DNA of 64,000 nt. Source: Mytilus edulis (lineage: Eukaryota; Mollusca; Bivalvia; Mytilida; Mytilidae). A model generated the notes under the pieces. That model saw only the letters and a list, made by a program, of their open reading frames with translations, did not search any database and had not been told where the DNA came from. Below, in pieces: positions 35,330 through 49,300 of this stretch. Each line of letters begins with the position of its first letter. Within the stretch, counting starts at the first letter, position 1. The position numbers and the translations under genes are program-made. The stretch spans positions 50,117,838-50,181,837 of the forward strand of contig NC_092345.1 of NCBI RefSeq assembly GCF_963676685.1, written 5' to 3'.

Positions 35330-36240
35330 AGGAAGCTTTATACATCAATAGATATAAACAGTTCATCCAAGTTTCATGAAAATAGGTAAAAGGCTTTTTG
35401 AGTAGTTGTCCTACAGAATATTTTTAACATGTCAGGTTGACATTTGCTTGATCGGTTGGAAATGTTTTATGTGTTCATGGATGGCCTTTGAAAAGTGATC
35501 AAACATTGAGGTTAATAAGTATTGGTATCAACAACACATACTCAGGTACTCCTCTTTGTATACATTTATATATTATATATTATATATATTATTCTACTGT
35601 AGCAGGTGGTTAACTTTTATAGAACGAAATCAGTATGCCAAGGCAAAACTGTCATCTAAAAATCAATGTTGTTTACATAGAAAGTTTAAAACCCTTTTCA
35701 AAATAAGCAACTGCAGTGATCTATACATAACAAACTAATAAAGGTTAACTAAGCAAAAGTTTCAAAATCAATAGACCATGACTGAGGGACAAGGCCAAAT
35801 ATTCTACATGGAAATGAGATGTACTAAAGCTAATACAACTGAATACCAATTAACTTTGGCTACCACTAATGATTCCCCTTGAACTGACCTAATCACAAAC
35901 TAATACATGTTAACTAAGCAAAATTGTCAAAGTCAATAGACCATGACTATGGGGGCAGACCCAAACAATCTTTATGGAAATGAGATATGCTGAATGCTTA
36001 TACAACTGCATACCAAATATCATTGAGCTACCACTAGTGGTTTTCCATAAACTGACTTAATCACGAACTGCTGCATGTAAAATAAGCAAAAGTTTCTAAG
36101 TCAATAGACCATGACTGAGTGGGCAGGGCCAAATAATCTCTATGGAAATCAGATTTGCCAATTCTAATGCAACTACATACCAAATATGATTGACCTACCA
36201 CTTATGGTTCCCCACAAACTAGACCTAATCACAAAGAAAT
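35330..36240 (+). repeat. Repeat fragment plus three tandem units of about 175 bp
   Basis: 35336-35420 resembles the units at 46.02-46.4 kb ('catcaatagatataaac', 'aagtttcatg'). From about 35738 three units follow, each with 'aatcaatagaccatgact', 'ggccaaat' and 'atggaaatgagat', at about 35738, 35915 and 36085. Confidence 0.65.
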
Positions 36241-37075
36241 ACGTTGTTGGACGCTGCCGTCACAGCCGGAAACAGCATAACTATGTCTCACTTTTTGACT
36301 CCGTCAAGCGAGACAAAAACTGTGACAAATTAATTTCCAGATCCAACTTTTCCATGAAATGAATAAAATGATACACTGAAAATCAACTCAAAAATATAGT
36401 GACATCTTTGAAAGTCTTTAATAAATGAGATATGACTCTGAAAACAACTGTATATTTATATTTATTTAGACACATAAATATTCATCAATATTTTCAATAA
36501 AATGGCCATTCTAACACAAAAACACATGATTATGGTAATTTCTAGATCCTATGGCTGTAATGATGCAAGACTTTTGTTTTAAAATTAAAAACTTGTACTT
36601 TTGTACAACTTCTATTTCTTATAAACTACAAATTGTAAAAAGGGTGAAAATAAGTTTTCATCAAACAATATTAAAATAATATGAACTTGATAGTTTTGAA
36701 TTTATAATGCAATGATAAAACGATTTTCATAGCTGAATGAAAGCATACATCTATCTTCTTTATGGTTACACATCAACATACCTAAAGGTATTTAAAACAA
36801 AATATGTCTATTTATAAAATGATTTGGACTTTAGTTACAGGTAAATGTACTCCAAGATTTAAACGATCATTATTATAATGAAATTGTACATGTAACAAAA
36901 CAATTAAAAAAATGAAATGTAACGATTAGTAGAAGACAGAACACTGGCTATAAAATAACAAAAAAATATTTTAAAAATCATAAACATTTAACAAGAAACT
37001 TATCATACTTGTCTTAAAAATGTCTTAAACAAGGACTGTTATGATAATGTACAGAAAACATTTCACATATTAGAA

Positions 37076-37394
37076 TCAATATCCCCCTTGTCCTCTAAAG
37101 TTCCCCCCACCAAATCCACCTGATTGTCCATAACCTCCACGCCCTCTTCCAAATCCACTTGATTGACCACCTCTACTGAATCCTCCTCCTCCTCCACCTC
37201 TTCCAAATCCTCCTCCACCAAAATTTCCTCTTCCTCCCCCACTGAATCCACGTCCTCCATACCCACCACCTCCAAAGTTTCCTCTTGATCCTCCAAAACC
37301 TCCCCTACCACCAAATCCTCGTCCACCACCACCGCCGCCAAACCCACCTCCTCCAAATCTTCCTCTTTTGTGTGGTCCACCAAATCCTTTAGCT
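37076..37394 (-). CDS. DHX9: DHX9 terminal exon encoding the RGG/GFG-rich tail
   Basis: The acceptor is TTTTTTCAG|A. After one base completing the split codon, the frame reads [18 protein letters not shown] and continues as Gly-rich sequence with RGG, GRG, GYGG and GFG units to GQGGY and a TGA stop (37078-37076). That is 105 full codons of low-complexity sequence, as in the nucleic-acid-binding C-terminus of DHX9. Phase 2 entry matches both the exon ending at 43954 and the one ending at 39805. A frame without stops at 37063-37383 is only an out-of-frame shadow. The 3' UTR runs left; a possible poly(A) signal (AATAAA) is at 36466-36461. Confidence 0.9.
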
Positions 37395-40300
37395 CTGAAA
37401 AAATAGGGTTACATTTAAAAATAATACTTTACTCCATTTTAAAACATATTAAAAGCATACATCATCCCTGAAATAACAAAAATATATATTATATCACTTT
37501 ATCATTTAATATGTAATTAAGTTCTAAATGTATCAAATTTTAAATTAAAAAAGGTCCTAATATATATATAATTTTTTTTATGTTTTATTGAGATGAACAT
37601 TTGTTAATATAAATAAGAATATTTGAATTTCGTTAATATCTTTTGTATGCTGCATTACTCAAAATCTAAACAGTTCAACACTCATGTAGGTCAATTATTA
37701 AAGAATCACAATATTAAATGCATACCAAAATTTTTGAATTTTCAGTATTTCAAATAGCTCAGTATCAACAAAGGTTAACGAAGGGTTAAAATTGGCCCTA
37801 AATTTTGATGTTTTTTAAATCGGACCATGAAATTACAAATTTCACATAGAAATACTTGAGATAGTACTGTTAAAACAAAAATATATTTTTTGGCACCTTT
37901 CTTTAACATTTTTGAAGCTATGATCCCTTAAATAAACATTTTTTGTAATTTAAGGTCAATTTCTGTAAAATTTTCCATAATTTTAATAGTTTTTGGCATA
38001 ATTAACATTGGCCGCCATCCATGATCCAAAACGTTTTGATATCGATGAATTCTATATCAAAATTGGAATCTTTTGGTTACCCCACATTTTGGATCAGAGG
38101 TGGTGGCCAAGGTGTTTCTAAAGCTTTTAGGTCTGAAAATTGCACAAAATCATCATATTTCGACAAAAAGTCCAAAATGGGCCTACTTTGGAGAATATTA
38201 TGTACTTTTATGAAAAGAACTGACTTATTTAGCATTAAGACTTTTGAAATAGACCCATTTACGAACCAAATTGTAACCCGTTTATATGTTTTATGACAAA
38301 GTTGATATTTTAGGCCATTTGTGCCATAAGTGAATCTTGTCCTTTGAATAAAGATATAAATCAAAAGAGATGTTGGGTATACAGCGAGAAGACAACACCC
38401 CAACTTGGCAAAAAAAATAAAAAAAACTTCAAGCAACCAACATATGGTCATCAACAATACAAAAGTGAATATGCAATATATATCAACATCTAAATAGACA
38501 ACTTTCGAGTTCGATGCATTTCCGTCAAAAACTCTGGTTTTAGTGAACGTCATTTGTGCGTTTAGGGGCGTCGTCACTTCAGTTCCCACGTTGAGCGAGT
38601 GGTTGGAAAACTATAATTCTATATTGTACGAATTATTCTGCAAATTGAATTCTCAAAATTGACAATCAGCATTGCTGTCATTAGGGAATTGTCATTAAGT
38701 ACCTACAGAACAACCATTATTTCTTGTTTATCCTGCACAATGACGATCACTAAGACACTTGATGAACGTAAATAGTGCAGGGATACAGGCGACCCCCTCT
38801 ATCTGGTAAATGACGTCATAAAGGCACGTATAATTGACGATTTTTTTCCGGTGACGGATGAACTCGAAAGTGGTCTATTGCCTCAAGTTAGAGGAAACTG
38901 GTGAATTGATTTAACAGAGATTAGCCATCAATACCAAATCTATGAATGTAAAACAATGTGTTCTAATTTTATTTCATCAAGTTTGACAAAATAAAATTAA
39001 ATATTTGACAGCACAGCACAATGTAAAGACTATCATGATATGTTTCATAAATACTCTTAAAATGAAATAATTGTTTGGTTAGAAATAGAAATAAAAAAGA
39101 TTAACAATAAAAAAAAATATGATATTGTGGATTAATTGCTGTTTGTGGAGTACTTATTTTGGAAGGATTTGTAGGTATATGTAATTCACAAAAAAAATAC
39201 AATTTTGATCAAAGTATAAATGTTCTATGGGCTTGTCCGCAGAATAAGACAGAACCAAGAAATTCATTTTCCATGAAAATAAGATTTTTCTTAAATCAAT
39301 GAAAAAATTAGTACACGAATAAATAAATGAACTCGCTTTTATAGGAGGTAATATACAAGAGACCATACTAAACAAATTAACATGAGATGGTTAAACAGGT
39401 TTTATAGGTATATTCAATACTAATTTATTTTACAAAATTTGAACATGAAATAATTATTGAACAACAAAACATTTCTACAAACTACTATAACTTTAAATGG
39501 AGGGAAGGATTTAAAAAAGGATCCGAAACCATAAATCCTGTTTAAACCAAATTGTCTGACTATAATATGTAATTTGTTTTCATCTGAAAATCATACATAA
39601 ATGCTTTAAATCTTTTAATGAATATCATTATATGACTTTGAAATTAAAATAATTAGCATAAATTGCATAACCAAATTAATTTCTAAATTCAAATCAATAT
39701 TTTTCAAATATACTGATGTGATGGATCTTTATACATTTGGTTTAAACAGGCTCCACTGTAACAAAACAAAAACAGTTTGACTACAAAACAAATTTCCAGC
39801 TTACAGACACTGATCCTCGTTTTGTTCAGATTTATTTTCTAATAATCCAGTCTTGCAATATCGTCCTCTATGCACTTTATTGATTTCACCCTCCATTTCA
39901 ATCTTCATATTATTGAATCCCCTCTTTTTATTATGTTCCATTGTCTCTTCTTTAACTCTTTCTGTTTCTTCAATGTCATTCCTTCCATAATTCTGTTCTG
40001 AATCAGTTCTTAGTAATTCCGCCTCATATAAGTAACAACTAGTGTATCTTTCAGTATTATCACTTCTGATATCATCCTGTGTTTCCATTTTAACACCATT
40101 GAATCCTATTTCTGTATTTTGCCAATTTGTCATAGGTTTGAATCCTATTTCTGTATTTTGCCCATTTGTTTCAGGTTTGAATCCTATTTCTGTATTTTGC
40201 CAATTTGTCACAGGATTGTTTCCCATTTCTGTATTATGCCAATCTGTCACAGTTTTTTTTTCTAGTTCTGCCTTATGCCAATTTGTCATAGGATTTATTC

Positions 40301-43300
40301 CCATTTCTGTATCCTGCCAATTTGTCATAGGTATGAATCCCATTTCTGTATCCTGCCAATTTCTCACAGGTCTGACTCCCATTTCTGTATCATGCCAATT
40401 TGTCACAGGTATTTTTCCTATTTCAGTCTTATGCCAATTTGTCGTAGGTTTGAATCCAATTTCTGTATCCTGCCAATTTGTTATAGGATTGATTCCCATT
40501 TCTGTATCCTGCCAATTTCTCACAGGTCTGACTCCCATTTCTGTATCATGCCAATTTCTCACAGGTTTTTTTCCTATTTCAGTCTTATGCCAATTTGTTA
40601 TAGGATTGACTCTCATTTCTGTATCCTGACAATTTGTCACAGGTTTTATTCCTATTTCTGCCTTATGCCAATTTGTTACCTGATTGACTCCCATTTCTGT
40701 ATCCTGCCAATTTGTTACCGGATTGACTCCAATTTCTGTATACTGCCAATTTGTTGTCGGTTTGACTCCCATTTCTGTATCCTGCCAATTTGTTACCGGA
40801 TTGACTCCAATTTCTGTATACTGCCAATTTGTTGTCGGTCTGACTCCCATTTCTGTATCCTGCCAATTTGTCACAGGTTTTATTCTTATGTCTTTATCCT
40901 GCCAATTAGTTACAGGTCTGACTCCCATTTCTGGATCCTGCCAATCTGTTGCAGGTCTGCATCCCATTTCTGCATCTTGCCAATTTGTCACATGACTGAT
41001 TCCCATTTCTGAAGTATGCCAATTTATCAAAGGATTGATTTCTATTTCTGGATGAACAGATTTTGGTTCAATGCTGTTATAGTTACTATCTGTTTCCTCA
41101 GAGGCTTTCAATTGTTTCTCTTTACTATCATTATTTCTTATTGTATTTCCAGTCTCTACTTTCACCTGAACACCACCTCCCAAATCATCAATTGCTGTCC
41201 AGATTTTGATATTATCATTAGCATTTAAATTAGCACTGTCTCTCTTTCTTCTTTCTTCAATTTTTGAATGATTCATCTGGAAATCCAGTAGTGCAGATGG
41301 AATATCATTAGTATCTTGTGGTTCCTTTTTAATCACCACTTGCTCTTTATGAATCGCTGTATTTTCCTCTACCACAGCCTGTTTGCTGTTTGATTCATTT
41401 ACCATTGATCCATCAGAATCATTCAAGTATTTCATATCTTCAAAGTTTGTTATTGACATGTTGACTTGCTGGGATGAATTCTCTATCTCCTTTCCTTTGT
41501 TCACTTTACCATGACTAAGCTTGGACGCACTCCTGGATGTGGAATTCCTCCTAAAGCTATGAAGCTGAGGTATAAAGACAGGTATGACATTGTTATGGCC
41601 ATCGCTTACTTCTTCTCTAAAACAATTAGTGACCTGGCTATTGTAAATATTAAATTTTTTCTTCTGACATTCAGACATGCTTATCCTACTAGAGACATAA
41701 TCTTTCTCTTCATTATATGGGATATCATCAGTATCTTTACTACTTTCTGTCTGTTTATAACTGCTTGTAGATTTTAAGTACTCCTTTCTTTGACAAGAAA
41801 CGTTATTTGTGGAAGATTTTGACTCCTTTCTGAGAATGGCTTTCGGTTCAGTTTTCCTGTAATCATCTACAAACTTATTTTGAAGTCTATCTTTTTGGAC
41901 TTTGAACTTTTTAGATATCATTACAGAATCAATTTCCTCAATGTTTACCTCATAGATTTTAGGATCAAATACTATCTTTGGTATTCTCCATTTTCTTTTC
42001 AGTCTTTCATTACTGTCTTTCTTTTGTGATTTCTCTGGTGATCTATCCCTTTTAGACTTTTTCAGATTTTCATTCCCCTCTTTCATTTCTGATTTCTCTG
42101 TTAATGTATCCCTCTTTGGCTTTTTACGTTTTTCCCACTTGACTGTAGTTTTGGTGGAAACAATTTTTGTTGAGCTCCTTAAACACATTCTTGTGCCAGA
42201 ATTGACAGTGATTCTTTTGGATTTGTGAGTATTTGTTTTCCTCATGAGATTTTTACTGTCCATCTGAGTTTTCAATGTCTTTTGATCAATATCAGAATTA
42301 CTACAGCTTAATGTCATGTCAGAACCATTTAAACAAATTTCTTTCCCACTGATAAATTCCTTCTTACCAATTTCTGTCTCTTCTTGTGACGAAAACCAGA
42401 AAACTGAATGTTTTTCTCTTACATTGTCACTAACAGATATATCCTTGATAAATTCTTTATTTTTGATACCCTCTAGCATTGATTCACCTAAATTTTGTTT
42501 GTCTGAAAAAGTAGAGGACAAACAACTTTCAACACCCAGGTATTGTGATACTTTATTCACTGACATTAACGTATCACTATTGTCCTCTAGTTTCACCCTT
42601 GGGTAAGCGTTGCTACCTACTTGCACATTAATTTCAGGTCTTTTTTCCAGGCTACTGCTTATTATTCCTACTCGATCTTCTGGGAAATATCCAACAATAT
42701 CCATCTTGCAATGATGGAATGATGGCAAAGTTTGAAAAGCTGATGTTTTCTCTTGTGTCTGACATAAGTTTGATGTTGTTTCCTGAAGTTCTCTCTTGAT
42801 AGTTCCTACAGTAAATACATCCGTTTTGCTTTCTTGATTTGTAGTGCACGTGGTCACAAAGTGTTTTTCCTCTCCTACGTATTTGTAATCTTTAATACCT
42901 AAATCCTTATGAGCATTAGTTACTGGTATGAATTCTGTTTTTTGATACAAACTAGTTCTATGGCTAGTTTCATTAGCATTGGAATTTGTTAGCACACTAT
43001 CTGTTGTATTCTGCTTTTGAACATAATCACAACCAACTTTCTGTTGATCAGCAGTCTTGACAGGAAAACTATTCAAAGATGGAAAAATAAAAGCAATATT
43101 TTTGTAATTCTGATGAAAATAATAGACAATTTTCCTCATAGTATAAATAATGTGCATGCTTCTAACAGGATGTGGTTAAATGATAGATGGATCACATGAT
43201 ACATCCATCTAACAATCAGTTGGAGTGGATTTTGTATGAAGATTTAATACATACTATCTACATGATCTAATAAACAAAACTTTGCAATACATTTTGAAGA

Positions 43301-46300
43301 ATTTGTTAAAAAGACATAAGAAGATGTGGCATGAGTGCCAATGAGAAAACTATCCATCCAAGTCACAATCATACTGAGTTATGTTGAGATATATGAAAAA
43401 TTGACTAGTCCAATAAATCAAAAACTGATAACTCTGAAAATTGTCAAAATCAAAAGGAAGTGTATCATGACTTTCCTTCTTATATATATTGAGTTATCAC
43501 AAGATTTGGTTCAACATGCTGGATAGTACTGAAGGTAAAAGATTGCATTCAGATTTCAGAGGGAGCTAAATTTTAGCATTGAAAGGCAATATTTTGAATT
43601 GAAGATATCACCATTTGTCTATTATTGGTTCAAATACCATTATAGACACAGGAAGACAATTTCAATTTTAATATTTATCTTCATTGGCGTTTTTTAAAAC
43701 AAGTCAATTCACTAATGTAAATATTAATGAAACCATAATGTAAATTTTAATGAAACAGAAGCTGCACAAATTTCAAAAAATAATACAAATTACAAATCAA
43801 TTTTTGATATTCAGAATGGGCAAGAAAAATAGATGTAAAAATGTGCTAGCTGTTTTTGTCTCCATCTAAAAATAAAATTGAACAGCATAAAGTTAATGTT
43901 AATATAAGACTTCTTTGTGAAATTTTAACAACAGCATCTATATCTAAACTTACGTTTTTTCATCCTGTGCAATACCAAACCTCCCAGCATTGACCTTTGC
44001 TAGAGTTCTGAAGGCAGCCATCAGTGGCTCCTCCTGGTGTCCTGGACTACTAACAACCTCTGGATCTGTTGTAGCTCTAACAACCATGGCTTCCAAAGCA
44101 GGTCTTAAACCTACTATCTTAGCAGCATGATCATAGTCCATTTTTAAATTAATCCTGCAAAAATATTCAAATTAAAAATTAACTGTCAAATGAAATTACA
44201 GTAACCACATCATTCAAAGAAATATTAAATGAAAATGTTTGGATTATCTCCAATCATACAACAACCATATTACACAAAATAAACTCTAACTAAAGGTTAA
44301 CATACTAAAACTTTGAATAAACGATGCATGATGTACATTAATGACACATGAACCTAAACACATAAAAATTCAAAGAAATCAAGAGATCAGCACACATTGT
44401 CAATCATTAGAAGATCTAAATTACCTCAAGCCTAGAGAGTTGTGAATAAATTTAACAGTGACTGTATGATATCTGTCGTCAAAATAAATTCTTAGATGGA
44501 AATTAAATATCAAGCTTAAACTACACAAATCTATGACAAGGTCCCTGATGGCAATGGTAATATAAATTATAGGAATATGAACACAACAATGAAAACTTAA
44601 GGTAAATGATGATTATATTTTACAGATACATAGAAAATATTGGAATGCACCACAGTTGTCTTTCCTTGAACAATTTTTTTTGTACTATATTATTTAGTTA
44701 TTGCCCAATTTACCAGTTGTCCAGAACAATGCCATCCTCGTGAACTGCCACATGTCTTGAGCCAAATATCAGAAGCTGAAGAGGTGTCACCATTGTCATC
44801 TGTTTGCAAGAAACTGCTCTTGTCCGTATCTAAAATTCAGAAAAATATTAAGTATAATTCTTAAATATATTTAAGGAATGACTGTAATATTTTTCTGCCT
44901 ATAAAGAAATAACATCAACAAGAATGTGTCCACAGTACACGGATGCCCCACTCGCACTATAATTTTCTATGTTTAGTGGACCGTGAAATTGGAATAAATT
45001 CTCTAATTTGGCATTAAAATTAGAATGATCTTAATCAAAGGAACATGTATACTAAGTTTCAAGTTGATTGGACTTCTGATTTATCAAAAAAGGGCTGAGC
45101 TTTAGCGCATGATACGCCCGTTGTTTGAAAGACGACGGGCGTATAAAAATGGCAAAAAAGACTACAATGACAATGAGGAGCAGCAAGAAGATAACAGGGA
45201 AAGTGAAGATGGTAAAAGTGACTCTACTGAAAGTTATGATCTAAATGAGGAAGTAGGTGATGAAAGTAAGGATTTCATTGACGTCGGGCGTATAAAAATG
45301 GCAAAAAAGACTACAATGACAATGAGGAGCAGCAAGAAGATAACAGGGAAAGTGAAGATGGTGAAAGTGACTCTACTGAAAGTTATGATCTAAATGAGGA
45401 AGTAGGTGATGAAAGTAAGGATTTCATTGATGATGAAGATAAAGATTTCATTGATGATGAGGAGGCCTCTTCTGAGAATGAAAATATATTCACAAGATGA
45501 TCCTATTGATAAATGTTTAGGAGACTTATTTCCTTATTTTTTTCATAAAATGACACCCTTTAACATTTAAGGAATATTAAGTCACATGTTAGGATTTTCA
45601 TGTTGTCACTTGTTCACTTATTATGTGCTATTGTAGACTAGTTATGTTTTATAACATTTTTTATTGCGCTCAACCCTTCCACCGAAACCGAACTCTATAA
45701 AAAAGCTGCAATGCTAAGGTATCATTTGTGATTTCAATTGCAACCAATTTTAACAAGAGTAAAACATCCTATATGCAAAAACAGTATTTGATTTTTATCC
45801 ATAGCTTAGACAGTAAAAATGTTATCATAAAATGATATATGCCTCAGGGAACAGTTAGTATCTCAGGGACTGCTAATGTGCTTTCATCCTTGCAACCATT
45901 CAATAATAGTACAAACGTATGACATTCATGGAACCTATTTTTTACAAGAAATTTAATGTTTTAAATTGAACTAAAGATTTTACAAATTTTATGTTTTCAT
46001 CAGATTTTATTAAGTATTATTTGTTACATCAATAGATATAAACAATTCACCAAAGTTTCATGGACATTGGTGAAAGCCTTTTTGAGTTATTATCCGAAGT
46101 GTTAAAAATCACCCTTTTTTTTATGAATAAAGCCCCATTAATCCAAAACTTAAAATCTGAAATTTACAAAAATTGAAAGGGAGCTTACATCAATAGATAT
46201 AAACAATTCACCAAAGTTTCATGGACATTGGTGAAAGCCTTTTTGAGTTATTGTCCGAAGTGTTGAAAATTCCCCCTTTTTTATGAATAAAGCCCCATAA

Positions 46301-49300
46301 ATCCAAAACTTAAAATCTGAAATTAAAAAAAAACGAAAGGAAGCTTACGTCAATAGATATAAACAATTCACTTAAGTTTCATGGAAATTGGTGAGAGTGT
46401 TTTTGAGTTATTGTCCGAAGTGTGGACGACGGACGGACAGACGGATGGACGGACAACGGTATACCATAATACATCCCGTCTAAAAGACGGAAGTATAAAA
46501 ACTACCTTGACCAAAAACTTTAACCTGAAATTTGCACTATCATTTTCTATGTTCAGTGACCGTAAAATTGGGGTCAAAACTCTAATTTGGCATTTAAATT
46601 AGAAAGATCATATCATAGGGCACATGTATACTAAGTTTCAAGTTGATTGGACTTCAACTTCATCAAAAACTACCTTGACCAAAAACTTTAACCTGAAGCG
46701 GGACAGATGGATGGACAAACAGACGAACGGATGCACAGACCAGAAAACATAATGCCCTCTACTATCATAGGTGGGGCATAAAAATGTGATGCACACTGAA
46801 TAACTGCGTAGATGGTTATTTTAAAGTGTGCACCACATTTTTTATGTTATTTCGAATAGACATAAAAAATATTACAGTCATTTCTTATAATTTAATTCTA
46901 AATTCCATGTTAAACCGAAGTAAACCGTGAAAAAACATTGATGACGTTATGGTCACATGAAAAAATTGTGTCTATGAGCTGATAAACAAAACAACTTCAG
47001 CCAATCAGAAGACATGTTACATCCAAAATTAAATTATAATCTATATGCCAGATTTTGTACAAAAAGTTTAATAAGTATGATTGAAACCATTACTGGTTAC
47101 TTTCCATTTAGCATTTTGAAGCTTTTCAACGTTTAATACCTGAATTTATTTTTTGTCTATAGACAATAATTCGATATGAAGCCAACCCTTATTCATATGA
47201 CCTATGTTGAGCTTATCTCCTCAGTTCCCAATGCGCAATCGCACATTGTGCCTCGAAGGGAAAATTGTAGAACAGAGGAATGTTATCGTGGAAATGAAAC
47301 GTGAATTTACAGTTTTTGCGAGAAAAGAAACAAAACAGAGGTTCAGACAAGTTATGACAAGTTATTGTAAATTGAAAATAAAAAACGGAAGAAGCTGACG
47401 GTTTGCGTAATGTTTACATTTCTGAAATATTCCAGATCACATGAAAATAAATCGTAACGTGTTCATTATTGTTCAAAATATGGTGATAATTTTACGAGCA
47501 GTGATCTCCCACCTTAGAATAAATTAGAAATCAACTCCCTACAATATAATATTATTCTTCAAGTGGATCCTTCATGAAGGCCCCCGATTCAACACATTTG
47601 TATACATATTCTGCATTGTTTGTTCATACAAATGTGATAACAAGTGTATAATATCGCTATTATTGGAGAATCTTGGGTTGGAATAATATGATGGTTTTTG
47701 TTATATTTTTTATTTACATTATTTGATAAATGGCGTCAAATATGTACGTTTAATTTAAAGTCATTATCAAGTACGTAAGAAAACAAAAAGCACATGTTCA
47801 TATCTATTTATATCTTGGTTATCTCACTTGCTGTGTCGGCAAAGTTCAGGAAGTAAACCCGATGCATAATTAATGAGATGATTAGGCACGGCACGCAACA
47901 CAATATGAATTATCAATTATTAACACTTCTGTAGTTAATGAAAACGTTCTAGCGATCTTATTGCTTATTTTTAGCAAATATCTTTGATTTTAGCAGCTTT
48001 AAAACTTGTTCATAATTTTGTCAAAATCGTAGCTACTATCCCTTTAAGTTTGCAATATGACATATAGATGTTCTCCATTAAAGTTTTGTTTTCTAAGTTT
48101 GAGCCTCTTACATAAATGGTCAGAAATATACAATAAAATTTATTGTACCATCCCATTTTTAATATCTTGTACTTAACCAAAATGAATAAATTAAAGGCTT
48201 ATCAAACAGACCTATATTGAATCACAGTTTTTGTTTTATCATAATCTACTAAGTCCAAAGGCAATCAGATACAGTCATAGTTCTGATTATATATGATTCA
48301 AACAAATGATCAAACTGAGTTGCCACAATGACAACTACAGTCAAACCTGATTAAACCGGACCCTGAATAAACCGGTTTCCTGTCCATTCCGGCCGAAAAT
48401 GAAAGTCCCATTTTTTTCCTTTCAAAGGCTTTGTTAAAATACCCTTTGTAAACTGGTCCCTGTGTATTCCGAATTCCGGTCTTATTATGCAGTCCCAATA
48501 CTCTTAATTACATTAATTATTCCCTGTCAAAACCGGTTTGTCTAATTAATTTCAAAATCGATATGCAATCAAAACATATTTAATTATACAATATGGCTTT
48601 TCAGGATAATCAATTAGTCAGGTGTTCAACTGTGAACTGACAATCGTACAGGAGTGAGCTGTATTATTTATTAAAACTTTATAAACATGTCAATTAAACG
48701 AAAAGACACATTGAATATATCTCGGATTGAACTTACGTTGTAACTTGGATGAACAAATTTTAAAAATCGCGGAGTAAGAAATTTACATCTATTTCAAAAT
48801 CCTGGGTTCCCTGTTGTGAACCCCTAAACACATGACCTTGTTAATAAAAAACATCTGGATGACAACAATCAATGGGTATTGTACACTGTACAACAACGTT
48901 TCGATAGTGATGAAATTACATTTGATAATATTCTGGCTTTTTAATCGGCCATGGCATTCCAACGTTTCATAATAACGATCATGGAAGAAAATCGAAATTC
49001 TCGTCTCACAATCCAAACAACGCAAGTATTATGATGCAAATGCAAACAATGAAAAACGAAGTGAAAGTATTTTAATTTATCAGATATAATTTACAATCTG
49101 ACAGAGAGAACTTTTACATGCAAAATATTGACTTCACAAGTCATTAACTTCCGGTCAAAACGGAAACCTGAATAAACCGGCTCACTGTCCAAACCGGCCC
49201 TTTTTTATAGTCCCGTAGCCGGCTGGTTTATAAGGTTATACTGTATTTCTGCTTTGATATACAGTTATACTTCAAATTGCCATTACCTTTTCACCAAATA

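Noticed and set aside
37063-37383. 106-codon Glu/Val/Asp-rich frame on the - strand
   Set aside because: It is the wrong frame of the Gly-rich DHX9 tail exon; the true frame is set by the splice phase.
40042-41012. Long open frames (195 and 245 codons) on the + strand
   Set aside because: They are antisense shadows of the 39-bp repeats on the - strand: a repeat whose period is a multiple of three stays open in other frames once one unit is open. They read as Cys/Ser- or His/Ile-rich periodic sequence and have no other support.
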